From Saprospiraceae bacterium UBA3362 (GTDB lineage Bacteria > Bacteroidota > Bacteroidia > Chitinophagales > Saprospiraceae): 21,398 bases of DNA. Both the position numbers and the translations under genes were made by a program. The stretch spans positions 1 to 21,398 of the forward strand of contig DEQQ01000010.1 of the NCBI GenBank assembly GCA_002360455.1, read 5' to 3'. The notes under the pieces were generated by a model. The model worked only from the letters and a program-made list of their open reading frames with translations. It was not told the DNA's origin and did no database searches. Shown one piece after another: positions 13,938-21,398 of the stretch. The stretch's first letter is position 1. Every line of letters begins with the position of its first letter.

Positions 13938-14729
13938 ATGAGTAAAATACACGAACTATGCTCATTTCTGGAACAGATAGCACCCCTTGAGCTTCAGGAA
14001 TCTTATGACAATGCAGGCTTAATTTACGGCTCTCCAAATGATGAAATCACAGGAGTCTTATTTTCGCTGGATGCTACAGAGGAAGTGGTCAATGAGGCAA
14101 AGTCATTGGGCTGTAATGTTGTAGTGAGTCATCACCCCATCATTTTTCGAGGGCTAAAAAAAATAAGCCCATCTTATTATGTAGATCGTTCCATAATCTC
14201 GGCGATCAGAAACGAAATAGCTCTGTATGCAATTCATACCAACCTTGACAATATTCTCCATCAAGGAGTTAATGGAAAAATCGCTCAGGTTTTAGGTCTT
14301 GAGCAAATCAAAATCTTAGCTCCAAAACATCCTGACAATCCAGTGGAAGGAGCAGGGATTGTAGGTAGATTTGCCCAAGCCATAGAGTTGGACGAAGTGT
14401 TAGACCTAATAAAAGCTAAGTTTAATATGCCCTATCTGAGACATACTCGCAGGCTAAAAGACAAAATCCAAACCGTTGCTCTCTGTGGTGGATCCGGCTC
14501 CTTTTTGGTCCCGCAGGCCATTAGATCCGGAGCAGATCTGTATCTAAGTGCAGATTTCAAGTATCATGAATTTTTTGAAGCCAATGACAAAATCATGATT
14601 GTTGATATAGGCCACTATGAAAGTGAATTTTATACTATACAACATTTATTTGAGTTAGTTTCGCAAAATTTTCGTACCTTTGCAACCCATTGTACGAAAA
14701 CGATTACAAATCCTGTACAATATTATTAG
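13938..14729 (+). CDS. Nif3-family dinuclear metal-centre protein
   Basis: A 263-aa Nif3/YbgI (DUF34) protein, a toroidal hexamer with a two-metal site; its substrate is unsettled (GTP cyclohydrolase I-like fold suspected). Family landmarks are ESYDNAGLIYG (21-31) and VVSHHPIIF with H65/H66, then AIHTNLDN with H100 and D104. GGSGS follows at 184-188, and DIGHYESE with H226 and E230 completes the metal ligands. I chose ATG 13938; a GTG at 13887 would add 17 poorly fitting residues. Many Gram-positive and Bacteroidota members are about 365 aa with an inserted PII/CutA-like domain, but this one is the short form like E. coli YbgI. Its stop is 3 nt before the zinc-ribbon gene, a common pairing. 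Confidence 0.94.
   Translation: MSKIHELCSFLEQIAPLELQESYDNAGLIYGSPNDEITGVLFSLDATEEVVNEAKSLGCNVVVSHHPIIFRGLKKISPSYYVDRSIISAIRNEIALYAIHTNLDNILHQGVNGKIAQVLGLEQIKILAPKHPDNPVEGAGIVGRFAQAIELDEVLDLIKAKFNMPYLRHTRRLKDKIQTVALCGGSGSFLVPQAIRSGADLYLSADFKYHEFFEANDKIMIVDIGHYESEFYTIQHLFELVSQNFRTFATHCTKTITNPVQYY
14649..14682 (+). promoter_or_regulatory. Possible internal promoter for the zinc-ribbon gene
   Basis: TACCTTTG (14675-14682) lies in the 3' coding end of the Nif3-family gene, with TTTG (14649-14652) 22 nt upstream. It would start a transcript near 14688, 45 nt before the next ATG. Because it overlaps coding sequence, it may be fortuitous. Confidence 0.35.
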
Positions 14730-14732
14730 TTT

Positions 14733-15491
14733 ATGGCAAAAGCAAAAGCGACCTCTGAAGTGCCTATTGGCTTGAAATTGAAGCAGTTGTATGAGCTTCA
14801 AACCATTGATTCCGAGATTGATCAAATCCATGTCGTCAAAGGAGAGCTTCCTATTATCGTAAGCGACCTTGAAGATGAAATAAGCGGTTTGAACACTAGA
14901 GTAAATAAGTTGGAGACCTCAAAAAAAGAATTGGATGGAGAACATTCCAACCATAAATCCAATATTAAAGCTGCAGAAGATGCAATTAAAAAATATGAAA
15001 AGCAGCTGGACGGTGTCAAAAACAATAGAGAATACGACGCTTTAAATAAAGAAATCAACCTCCAAAGATTGGAAATTCAGCTTTCTGAAAAGAAAATGAA
15101 AGAAATCACTGAACAGGTTAAAGCAAAAAAGACCACCTTGGAAGCAGTTAACGAGAAAATCGCTGCAAAAAAGGCTGAACTCGATGAAAAAAAAGAGGAA
15201 TTATCCAAAATCTTAGAGAAAACAGATAAAGAAGAGGCAACCCTAGTTTCAAAATCAGAAAAAAGTCGCAAAAAAATAGAAGAGCGATTGCTCCATGCTT
15301 ATGACACCATTCGCAAGCGCTACCGTAATGGTCTAGCTGTCGTAATGGTGAAGCGTAATGCCTGTGGAGGATGCTTCAATCAAACTCCACCTCAAGTACA
15401 ACTTGAAATCGGATTGCGCAAGAAAATTATTGCCTGCGAACACTGCGGAAGAGTATTGGTAGACGACCAGATCCATGAAGTAGAAGGATAG
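14733..15491 (+). CDS. C4-type zinc ribbon coiled-coil protein (CdsZ/COG1579 type)
   Basis: 252 aa, highly charged. A long antiparallel coiled coil occupies about residues 40-185, rich in K, E and heptads such as KNNREYDALNKEINLQ (96-111), the family's most conserved segment. A C-terminal zinc ribbon has CGGC (211-214) and CEHC (235-238). Members are often encoded next to Nif3-family genes, as here, and in Chlamydia the relative CdsZ acts as a zinc-ribbon regulator. The precise role in free-living bacteria is unclear, and nucleic-acid or protein binding is inferred from the fold. ATG at 14733, 3 nt after the previous stop, and 3 nt before the next gene's start, so translation is probably coupled. 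Confidence 0.93.
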   Translation: MAKAKATSEVPIGLKLKQLYELQTIDSEIDQIHVVKGELPIIVSDLEDEISGLNTRVNKLETSKKELDGEHSNHKSNIKAAEDAIKKYEKQLDGVKNNREYDALNKEINLQRLEIQLSEKKMKEITEQVKAKKTTLEAVNEKIAAKKAELDEKKEELSKILEKTDKEEATLVSKSEKSRKKIEERLLHAYDTIRKRYRNGLAVVMVKRNACGGCFNQTPPQVQLEIGLRKKIIACEHCGRVLVDDQIHEVEG

Positions 15492-15494
15492 TCT

Positions 15495-17003
15495 TTGTTG
15501 AAAAGGATCTCTATACTATTTTCTCGACCATATTCCTTAAGCTTTCTCATTTATTTTAGTTTTATTTTAGCTGCATACACGCAGAATAAAGTAGGATTTG
15601 ATCCGGCCATACAAGCCCTATACAAACAGATTATTAACTTGGATCTCAAAAAATATGAACAGTCCAAGGCCGCAAATCCTAATCTTCAAGAAAATGCCTG
15701 CCTCATATTATTGGATAATTATGCAGATTTCTTTAGCCTGTTTATAAACGAAAACAAACAAGAGTTTCTGTCCAAAAAAAATTTAGGCAAAACAAGAATT
15801 AATCAACTTCAACGAGCTGCCATCCCGCAAGAGTGGAAAAACTATTTGATTGCAGAAATCCAACTGCAATGGGCGCTTATTTATTTAAAGAATGATGATC
15901 AGTTAGCTGCATTTCAAAATATAAGATCCGCTTTTGAAAAGTTGGAAAGCAATAAATCCCAATTCCCCAATTTTATTTTTACCTATAAATCATTGGGAAT
16001 TATTCATTGTTTGTTGAGTACTATTCCCGCAGGATTCAGTTGGGCTACAAAACTCATTGGCTTGTCAGGCTCAATGCAATTGGGAAAGTCAGAGCTTAAT
16101 CACTTTCTACAACAAAGCAATTCTGAGTCTCAGATTTATCAGCTGGAAGCCAATGCAGCATTAAGTTTCATCCTTTCTTATTTAGAAAACAAACCTCTTG
16201 CTGCCTATAGAAATTGGCAAAAAGTAATAGAACAGGAAGACCCGAATCCCTTAATTTCTTTGGTTCTTGCAAGACTGGCAATGAAAGCTTCCTATAATGA
16301 TGCAGCCCTCAATGCCATAGAATCTCTGCCTGAAGAAATGAAAGTAAAAATTCCATTTTTTCAATTTTTATTGGGCCTTATAAAACTTCAAAAACTCGAC
16401 CCTGTAGCCGATAAATATTTTAAAAACTATCTTCACCAATTCAAGGGCAACAGCTATATAAAAGAAAGCTACCAAAAATTAGCCTGGCACTCAATCTTGT
16501 TTAATCAATCCAAACAGTATAAAGAATACATGAATCTTTGTCAAAGGCTCGGTAACACTCTGACCGACGAAGACAAGCAAGCTCAGATCGAGAGTCGATC
16601 CGACCATCCACCGGACCTTTTGTTGCTTAAGGCTCGTTTACTATGCGATGGTTCCTATGCTCGACAAGCCTACAATTTGTTGATTCCCAAGATTGATGAA
16701 TATTATAAAAAAACGGATCTGAGACTCGAAGCTGCCTACAGAACGGGCAGAATTTGCCAATTTACCAAGCAGTACGATGAGGCAATCCTCTATTTTGAGG
16801 ATGCCATCCGTTTTGATATCAATTCCACGTCCTTCATGTCCTGTGCTGCAAAGTTGTATTCAGGACAGATTATGGAAGAACAAAATCGATGGGCCAAAGC
16901 TCGCGATTATTACAATGCAGTTTTGGACAGCAAACCTGATCAATACCAAAGGTCTCTCCACCAAAAGGCAAAAACGGGTCTTGCAAGAATCAAGGCAGAA
17001 TAA
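15495..17003 (+). CDS. TPR-like protein with N-terminal signal/membrane segment
   Basis: A 502-aa protein starting at TTG 15495 (or the following TTG 15498); no ATG is available nearby. Residues about 12-28 form a hydrophobic signal sequence or anchor ending near AAYTQN, so the rest is probably periplasmic or exported. The body is all-helical with degenerate TPR units: INLDLKKYEQSKAANP near 48-63, then a conserved stretch FTYKSLGIIHCLLSTIPAGF with WATKLIGLSGSMQLG. C-terminal repeats such as AYRTGRICQFTKQYDEAILYF are clear TPRs. I recall similar proteins in many Bacteroidota (distantly DUF3808-like) without known function. It closes the lipid kinase - Nif3 - zinc ribbon - TPR operon with a 3-nt gap. 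No strong terminator follows; CCTTGAT/ATCAAGG at 17075-17099 is a weak hairpin. Confidence 0.85.
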   Translation: MLKRISILFSRPYSLSFLIYFSFILAAYTQNKVGFDPAIQALYKQIINLDLKKYEQSKAANPNLQENACLILLDNYADFFSLFINENKQEFLSKKNLGKTRINQLQRAAIPQEWKNYLIAEIQLQWALIYLKNDDQLAAFQNIRSAFEKLESNKSQFPNFIFTYKSLGIIHCLLSTIPAGFSWATKLIGLSGSMQLGKSELNHFLQQSNSESQIYQLEANAALSFILSYLENKPLAAYRNWQKVIEQEDPNPLISLVLARLAMKASYNDAALNAIESLPEEMKVKIPFFQFLLGLIKLQKLDPVADKYFKNYLHQFKGNSYIKESYQKLAWHSILFNQSKQYKEYMNLCQRLGNTLTDEDKQAQIESRSDHPPDLLLLKARLLCDGSYARQAYNLLIPKIDEYYKKTDLRLEAAYRTGRICQFTKQYDEAILYFEDAIRFDINSTSFMSCAAKLYSGQIMEEQNRWAKARDYYNAVLDSKPDQYQRSLHQKAKTGLARIKAE

Positions 17004-17153
17004 GAAGAAAGCCGGAAGGAAGTGCAAATTGAGTTCATTTTATTTTGGCTTTAGTCTCGCAATCCATTTCAAGCCCTTGATTCATTCCATTCATCAAGGA
17101 CTTTCCATTGCTATCGGGCTTAGGTTTGCAGCTGAAAGCCAATGGGCGGGGCA

Positions 17154-17184
17154 TAAAAAAGGCCGAACAAAAGTTCAGCCTAAA
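17154..17184 (-). terminator. Terminator of tRNA-Gln
   Basis: GGCCGAAC (17161-17168) pairs with GTTCAGCC (17173-17180) around AAAA with one mismatch. On the minus strand it is followed by TTTTTT. It starts 10 nt after the tRNA 3' end. On the plus strand it also has TAAAA/TTTT-like flanks and may help stop the TPR operon. Confidence 0.7.
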
Positions 17185-17189
17185 ACCAG

Positions 17190-17260
17190 TTGACCTATAA
17201 GGATTCGAACCTTAACAAACGGAATCAAAATCCGGTGTGCTACCGTTACACCATAGGTCA
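17190..17260 (-). tRNA. tRNA-Gln (TTG)
   Basis: A 71-nt cloverleaf on the minus strand. The acceptor is TGACCTA with TAGGTCA plus A, having the U1-A72 pair typical of tRNA-Gln. The D-arm is GTGT/GCAC; the anticodon loop TTTTGAT carries TTG; the T-arm is TAAGG-TTCGAAT-CCTTA. The outermost anticodon-stem pair is a C-U mismatch. CCA is not encoded. Confidence 0.95.
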
Positions 17261-17273
17261 GTGCTTGGGAGCG

Positions 17274-17303
17274 CAAAGATAAATTAATTTGAAAAATTCA
17301 AAA
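17274..17303 (-). promoter_or_regulatory. Promoter of tRNA-Gln
   Basis: The minus strand has TATCTTTG (17281-17274) as a perfect -7 box, 13 nt before the tRNA 5' end. TTTTG (17303-17299) lies 17 nt upstream, slightly short of the usual -33 spacing. Confidence 0.5.
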
Positions 17304-17519
17304 GCAAATCTTATATTTTTAATTCAAGTTTTGAAACCCATATCCCTGAAAAATAGCCTTTTGTATGGGCCAAATCTTAATAAACTCAAAATTTTTGAAG
17401 CTAACAGCAAGTGAATAACCGGATAAAGCTCAGTAACTTAGTAAGCTCTAATGGACTAAATTATTTCTTTTTCAGCCTTTTCCCATGTTGAAGAAAGTAC
17501 ATTGAAATAAACTTGTTCC

Positions 17520-20500
17520 TTACCTAATCAACTGAATATCAGTCGTTATATGAATTTTCTTTCCGGACCTTAAACTAAAAACAGCATCAAGAACATACAC
17601 AGCCGGAAGACAGGCTTGATTTCTAAATCTTCCATCCCAGCCCATATAATCCCTTACATAAATGTTCTTGCTTTCATCAACAAGCTCGCCCCAACGGTCA
17701 AAAATCCTCAAGTACTCTATGGTAGCATCCTGATCTCCGGACTTGATATCTAAAAAATCATTCAACTGATCACCATTTGGAGAGAAAATATTTGGAATAT
17801 AGACTTCTTGTTCGTCTTGTTTTAGCTTGACTACTAAATCAAATTCCTGTTTACATCCGTTGATATCTGTCGTCACAACATGGATGCGACCTTCCTGATC
17901 AACTATACATTCTGTCTCCAAACATAAAGTACAAGAAAAGACAAAATCACCACTCCACTCAATTTTACTCAGCTGATTACTCAAAAAATAATTGATGAGA
18001 ATCTTTTCATTTAAAAAAGCATAGATAGTGTCCGGGGTATTGAATTGTATTGGAGTGTAAAAGCTAATTTTGGTATACAATATACTGTCACATTGAGCCT
18101 GAGATTTCAATTTGATTTCTTGCTCTGTAGGAGAGGAATACCATTTTTGATTCAATAAGATACTATCACCGGGACACAAAATATATTCGTTGATTTTGTA
18201 AAATACAGGACTTACCTCAAGATTAATACTATCAAAGATTGGACAATGGTTCGTATCCAATCCCTCAAAAACCAACCACTGATTTTTAGTACACTTGATT
18301 TGAATCTCTTGACAACTGTCACAATTTATTGCTATATTAGATCTCCAAATTCCGGAGGCCAATCCATTTCTATTAAAGTTTATTATGTCTCCTTCACATT
18401 GTTTTCTATTATTGCCCAACTCAAATGGGACAACCGGAAATTCTTTTAGCTGCAAATTGAACAAGGAGTCACAGGCTAATGGAGAAGTGGACTTATAAGA
18501 ATAACTTTGTGTAGGTCTTCTCCACTGTCCATTCCAAAAAAGCGAATCTCCATTACAAATAATAACCGTATCACTTTGGATGTATCGGCTTAAAACATCA
18601 ATTGTTATGGTATCTTTACTTATACAAGATAAGGCCGAAGTTGCTGTCAATATGTATTCGTTTGTTCCTGCTTTTGGTTTTATGACAATGCTTGAGCAGC
18701 TGTCGCAACTGATATCGTTAGACTTGTGCCATTGATAGTTCCTAAATCCATTGAGTTGAATGATTACACTATCCCCTTCACAAATCGGAGGAATAGTTGG
18801 CAGTCTTAATTGTAAACTATCAAATCGAATATGGTAAGTCAATATAGAATCACAACCCAAACTGTTTTTTAAACTGTCCAAATAAACACCTTCTTTTTTT
18901 ATCCATTGATTGTTTATTTGGATAGAGTCATTTAAACAAAGTACTTTGTCAATTCTTGTACCGGGAACGGTGATAGCATTAATAGTGATGCTATCAAAAT
19001 AGGTACAAAAAGAATCGGTGACAACCGAAACATAATATGTTGAGGGAAAAACAGAAGGAGTTACCACCGGGTTTGGACAAGTCAAACAAGATAAATCCTG
19101 AGAAGCTCTCCAATTAATTTTTCCCTGAATAGGAATAAATAACTGAACAGAACTGCCCGGACAAAGGAGTCGATCTTGACCAAGCTCCAACCTTGTTGTG
19201 TCAAATTGAATTTGTTGTTCTATCAAAGTATCGCAACCTCGTTGAGACGATATTTTAAATTTGAGTGTGGTGTCATTATGAAAATAAGTATTGTTTATGA
19301 GTACTGAATCTCCTGTGCAAACAAAACGATGCAATTTCAATTGAATTCCTGCATTGACCTCAATGTAAACAGAATCATAAGAATAACAGTGATCATTGTA
19401 TTTTCCATAAACCTGTAATACCCCGGAGCTGTCCGGAATAAATTGTATGGATGAACAGCTATCACATCCAAGAGTAAAGTTTCCAACCCATTTTAATTGT
19501 TGTAAAGCTGAACTAAACTTGACAGTATCTCCTTTACAGATAGAGAGATCAGGGCCTAATTCTATTTTACTGGAAGAAAGCAATCTCAATGTAATGCTGT
19601 CTCTCAATTTATTTCCACATTGATCTTGCACTTCAACCCAATAGGTTCCCGGACCTAAAGCAGTGAAAACACTATCTCTACTTCCGTCTATCCATAAATA
19701 GGACTGAAAACCGGAAGGGACAGACAACCTCTTGGATTCAAAGTCACATAAATCTTCATCAGGGCCAAGATCTATTGTTGCCTTGGAGGGAATCAAAATG
19801 ACTTTGCTGTTGTTGAGAAAATTACATTCATAAAATTTGAAAACAGACTCAAGATTTGCAGAAGGAAAAGGAGTGGAGATAGTTTTATTCTGATTTACGA
19901 CAATAGTTATGTTGTTGATCAGTGGATTGGGTATTGTAAAAGAGAATGATTTACAACTGTCTTTTTCCAGAACTGTATATCCAAAATTGATTCTATAAAG
20001 CAATGAAGCCGATGAATTGTATGGATTTGAATTGTAAATAGAAACAAATAGACTGTCGGCAATGGTTCCCGGTCCTTGGTTGCAAATAGACATAGAGATT
20101 TGAATCGAATCCGAAGTACACTCTACTTTTGAATTGGAAATAATGGCATCGGAACCATTTGGCGCGAGATAAGAATATTGGCTTAAATACCGATTATGAT
20201 TTTTTACTATATGATGGGCTTGCTGATATTGTGGAATAGTGAGATCATCATTTACATTTACATTAAAATAGATTGCCTGATTCATAACCGGCCTGGTAAG
20301 TGTCCAAGAGCCGGGATTGGGCTCAAGACAGACTAAATAACTATCACAAGAAAATAATAACTCTGCTTCCAAATCTCCATCCACATCAGCAACAGTGGGA
20401 TATTCTACACCTGTTCCCGAGATACAAGGATAGGAAAAAATGACTGCACCTGTCTGACCATTTATGATGAAAAAATCTTTCTCTCCTCGAATAATAACCT

Positions 20501-21398
20501 CTTGCTTGGTGTCACCATTGAAGTCATAAACAGACAAGCTTGCCATTCCTGAAATATCCACATTTGGAATTTGAAAAAGTTTAACCCATCTGTTAAGGTT
20601 TGTCGTAAAAGCATAAATAGAATCTCTGGTATTAAAAACAATTTCAGGGCGAAGATCGCCGACAAGTTCTCCTATAGCCGCTTGTGCAGTATTGGCTAAA
20701 AAACTATTGACTATTCCTCTTGGCAAAATAATAGAATCTGTCTGAACATCCCACACATAAAATGTAACTTGACCCGATAAATTCGGACCTTGAGTAGAAC
20801 TAAGTACCAAAGCATCAAGATCACCATCCAAATCAAAATCTGCTATACTTGTGTATCCATCCAATTCATTTTTTGCCTTATGAACAAGCGTTAATTTTGA
20901 AGCCGGAGGATTTAGAGTATTAATGTCTACTGCAGAAACTTCATTGCCTGTAACAAGTTCAAGACCCTCACAGTCCGGACAAGCATTGTCCTTTAATATA
21001 TCCACAGCGGTGGATCCCGAGTTTCCAAAAATCAAAGAAGTTTTGCCAATGCTTTTGTTGGGATCTTGAGCAATATATCTTGTTCCATTCACTGCGTTCC
21101 AAATACCATTGGTGATATAGACCTCTGGAATTCCATCATTGTTAAAATCAGCCAGTGAAGCTTGTTGATAGCTGGTTGTCGTTAAAGCTCTCCACTTTCT
21201 TACAAAATTGGTATCTCCTAAATATTCTATTCTCTCAAGGCCATTTCGAGTAGAAAAAATGTCTCCATATCCATTTCGATCTACATCTGCTATCGCTAAA
21301 TTTCCTGCAAAGGGTCCTCCAAGATAAGTAAATTTAGCTTGTAAATTTCCGGTTTTGCCATCAACAATCAGAATATCCGCACTTCCTTTTTGATCTAC
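17520..21398 (-). CDS. Giant secreted FG-GAP/repeat protein with T9SS type B (CHU_C) domain, 5' partial
   Basis: 1292 codons are visible and the frame stays open to the right edge, so the N-terminus is missing. A GTG at 21092 lies within coding sequence and is not the start. From the edge to about 20330 there are FG-GAP/VCBS calcium-loop repeats: DVDRNGYGD, DFNNDGIPE, DFDLDGDLD, DFNGDTKQE, DVDGDLEAE. These form a predicted beta-propeller. After a linker comes one Ig/PKD-like module (about 19781-19578), then an array of two alternating module types (about 19568-18057) and a final module to about 17823. The C-terminus (about 17807-17523) is the gliding-motility/CHU_C sorting domain, with YIPNIFSPNGDQLNDFL, IFDRWGELV and MGWDGR. 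The protein is therefore probably exported by type IX secretion and kept at or released from the cell surface. Adhesion is a plausible but unproven role. Confidence 0.92.
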   Translation of the reverse strand, partial: VDQKGSADILIVDGKTGNLQAKFTYLGGPFAGNLAIADVDRNGYGDIFSTRNGLERIEYLGDTNFVRKWRALTTTSYQQASLADFNNDGIPEVYITNGIWNAVNGTRYIAQDPNKSIGKTSLIFGNSGSTAVDILKDNACPDCEGLELVTGNEVSAVDINTLNPPASKLTLVHKAKNELDGYTSIADFDLDGDLDALVLSSTQGPNLSGQVTFYVWDVQTDSIILPRGIVNSFLANTAQAAIGELVGDLRPEIVFNTRDSIYAFTTNLNRWVKLFQIPNVDISGMASLSVYDFNGDTKQEVIIRGEKDFFIINGQTGAVIFSYPCISGTGVEYPTVADVDGDLEAELLFSCDSYLVCLEPNPGSWTLTRPVMNQAIYFNVNVNDDLTIPQYQQAHHIVKNHNRYLSQYSYLAPNGSDAIISNSKVECTSDSIQISMSICNQGPGTIADSLFVSIYNSNPYNSSASLLYRINFGYTVLEKDSCKSFSFTIPNPLINNITIVVNQNKTISTPFPSANLESVFKFYECNFLNNSKVILIPSKATIDLGPDEDLCDFESKRLSVPSGFQSYLWIDGSRDSVFTALGPGTYWVEVQDQCGNKLRDSITLRLLSSSKIELGPDLSICKGDTVKFSSALQQLKWVGNFTLGCDSCSSIQFIPDSSGVLQVYGKYNDHCYSYDSVYIEVNAGIQLKLHRFVCTGDSVLINNTYFHNDTTLKFKISSQRGCDTLIEQQIQFDTTRLELGQDRLLCPGSSVQLFIPIQGKINWRASQDLSCLTCPNPVVTPSVFPSTYYVSVVTDSFCTYFDSITINAITVPGTRIDKVLCLNDSIQINNQWIKKEGVYLDSLKNSLGCDSILTYHIRFDSLQLRLPTIPPICEGDSVIIQLNGFRNYQWHKSNDISCDSCSSIVIKPKAGTNEYILTATSALSCISKDTITIDVLSRYIQSDTVIICNGDSLFWNGQWRRPTQSYSYKSTSPLACDSLFNLQLKEFPVVPFELGNNRKQCEGDIINFNRNGLASGIWRSNIAINCDSCQEIQIKCTKNQWLVFEGLDTNHCPIFDSINLEVSPVFYKINEYILCPGDSILLNQKWYSSPTEQEIKLKSQAQCDSILYTKISFYTPIQFNTPDTIYAFLNEKILINYFLSNQLSKIEWSGDFVFSCTLCLETECIVDQEGRIHVVTTDINGCKQEFDLVVKLKQDEQEVYIPNIFSPNGDQLNDFLDIKSGDQDATIEYLRIFDRWGELVDESKNIYVRDYMGWDGRFRNQACLPAVYVLDAVFSLRSGKKIHITTDIQLIR

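Noticed and set aside
16777..17193. 138-aa plus-strand ORF overlapping the TPR gene end and tRNA-Gln
   Set aside because: Wrong-frame shadow of TPR codons that runs into a tRNA; composition is not protein-like.
20462..21092. GTG 21092 as the real start of the T9SS protein, and a short minus-strand ORF at 20462-20665
   Set aside because: The frame is open and codes FG-GAP repeats to the window edge; the short ORF is a shadow in another frame.
1..21398. CRISPR arrays, insertion sequences, prophage or attachment sites
   Set aside because: No regularly spaced direct repeats, transposase or integrase motifs, or tRNA-end duplications were seen on reading both strands.

Overview
The window looks like low-GC chromosomal DNA from a member of the Bacteroidota. 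The 16S tail reads GGAAtACCTCC. Promoters follow the TAnnTTTG (-7) pattern typical of the phylum, and starts lack clear Shine-Dalgarno sequences. There is a DUF1573 lipoprotein and a giant secreted protein with FG-GAP repeats and a C-terminal gliding-motility/type IX secretion (CHU_C, type B) sorting domain. The repeat-rich CHU_C protein suggests Saprospiraceae or a close relative. That finer placement is inference. No phage, insertion sequence or CRISPR was seen; it is an ordinary core-genome stretch with several unusual details.

Layout. (1) 1-490: the last bases of a 16S rRNA gene, tRNA-Ile(GAT) and tRNA-Ala(TGC), then a strong intrinsic terminator where a 23S gene would be expected. (2) 652-725: a structured RNA-like element of a type I recall from Bacteroidota intergenic DNA. 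(3) 770-3625, minus: uvrA. (4) 3893-4474, plus: an ECF-like sigma factor, ending at a bidirectional terminator (4785-4827). (5) 4884-8346, minus: a hybrid histidine kinase (sensor-HK-REC-HPt), a DUF1573 lipoprotein and a 71-aa protein resembling the N-terminus of anti-sigma factors, plausibly one transcription unit. (6) 8590-9315, minus: comF-like phosphoribosyltransferase, preceded by a very short minus-strand transcription unit (promoter to terminator about 70 nt) that is either a small RNA or a comF attenuator. (7) 9708-11527, plus: hisS with a GNAT acetyltransferase overlapping by one base. (8) 11540-12172, minus: tmk, with tRNA-Met(CAT) upstream carrying its own promoter and terminator.

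(9) 12524-17003, plus: a small conserved hypothetical protein, then a tight operon of a YegS/DAGK-type lipid kinase (no ordinary start codon), a Nif3-family protein, a C4 zinc-ribbon coiled-coil protein (CdsZ/COG1579 type) and a TPR-like exported protein. (10) 17190-17260, minus: tRNA-Gln(TTG) as its own unit. (11) 17520 to the right edge, minus: the 3' 3.9 kb of the T9SS cargo gene, whose 5' end is outside the window.

Most genes are housekeeping: DNA repair, dTMP synthesis, tRNA charging, tRNAs and metal-centre proteins. The points most worth checking are the apparently split rRNA operon, the short minus-strand RNA at 9422-9492, the non-canonical start of the lipid kinase, and the alternating cysteine-bearing modules of the secreted protein.
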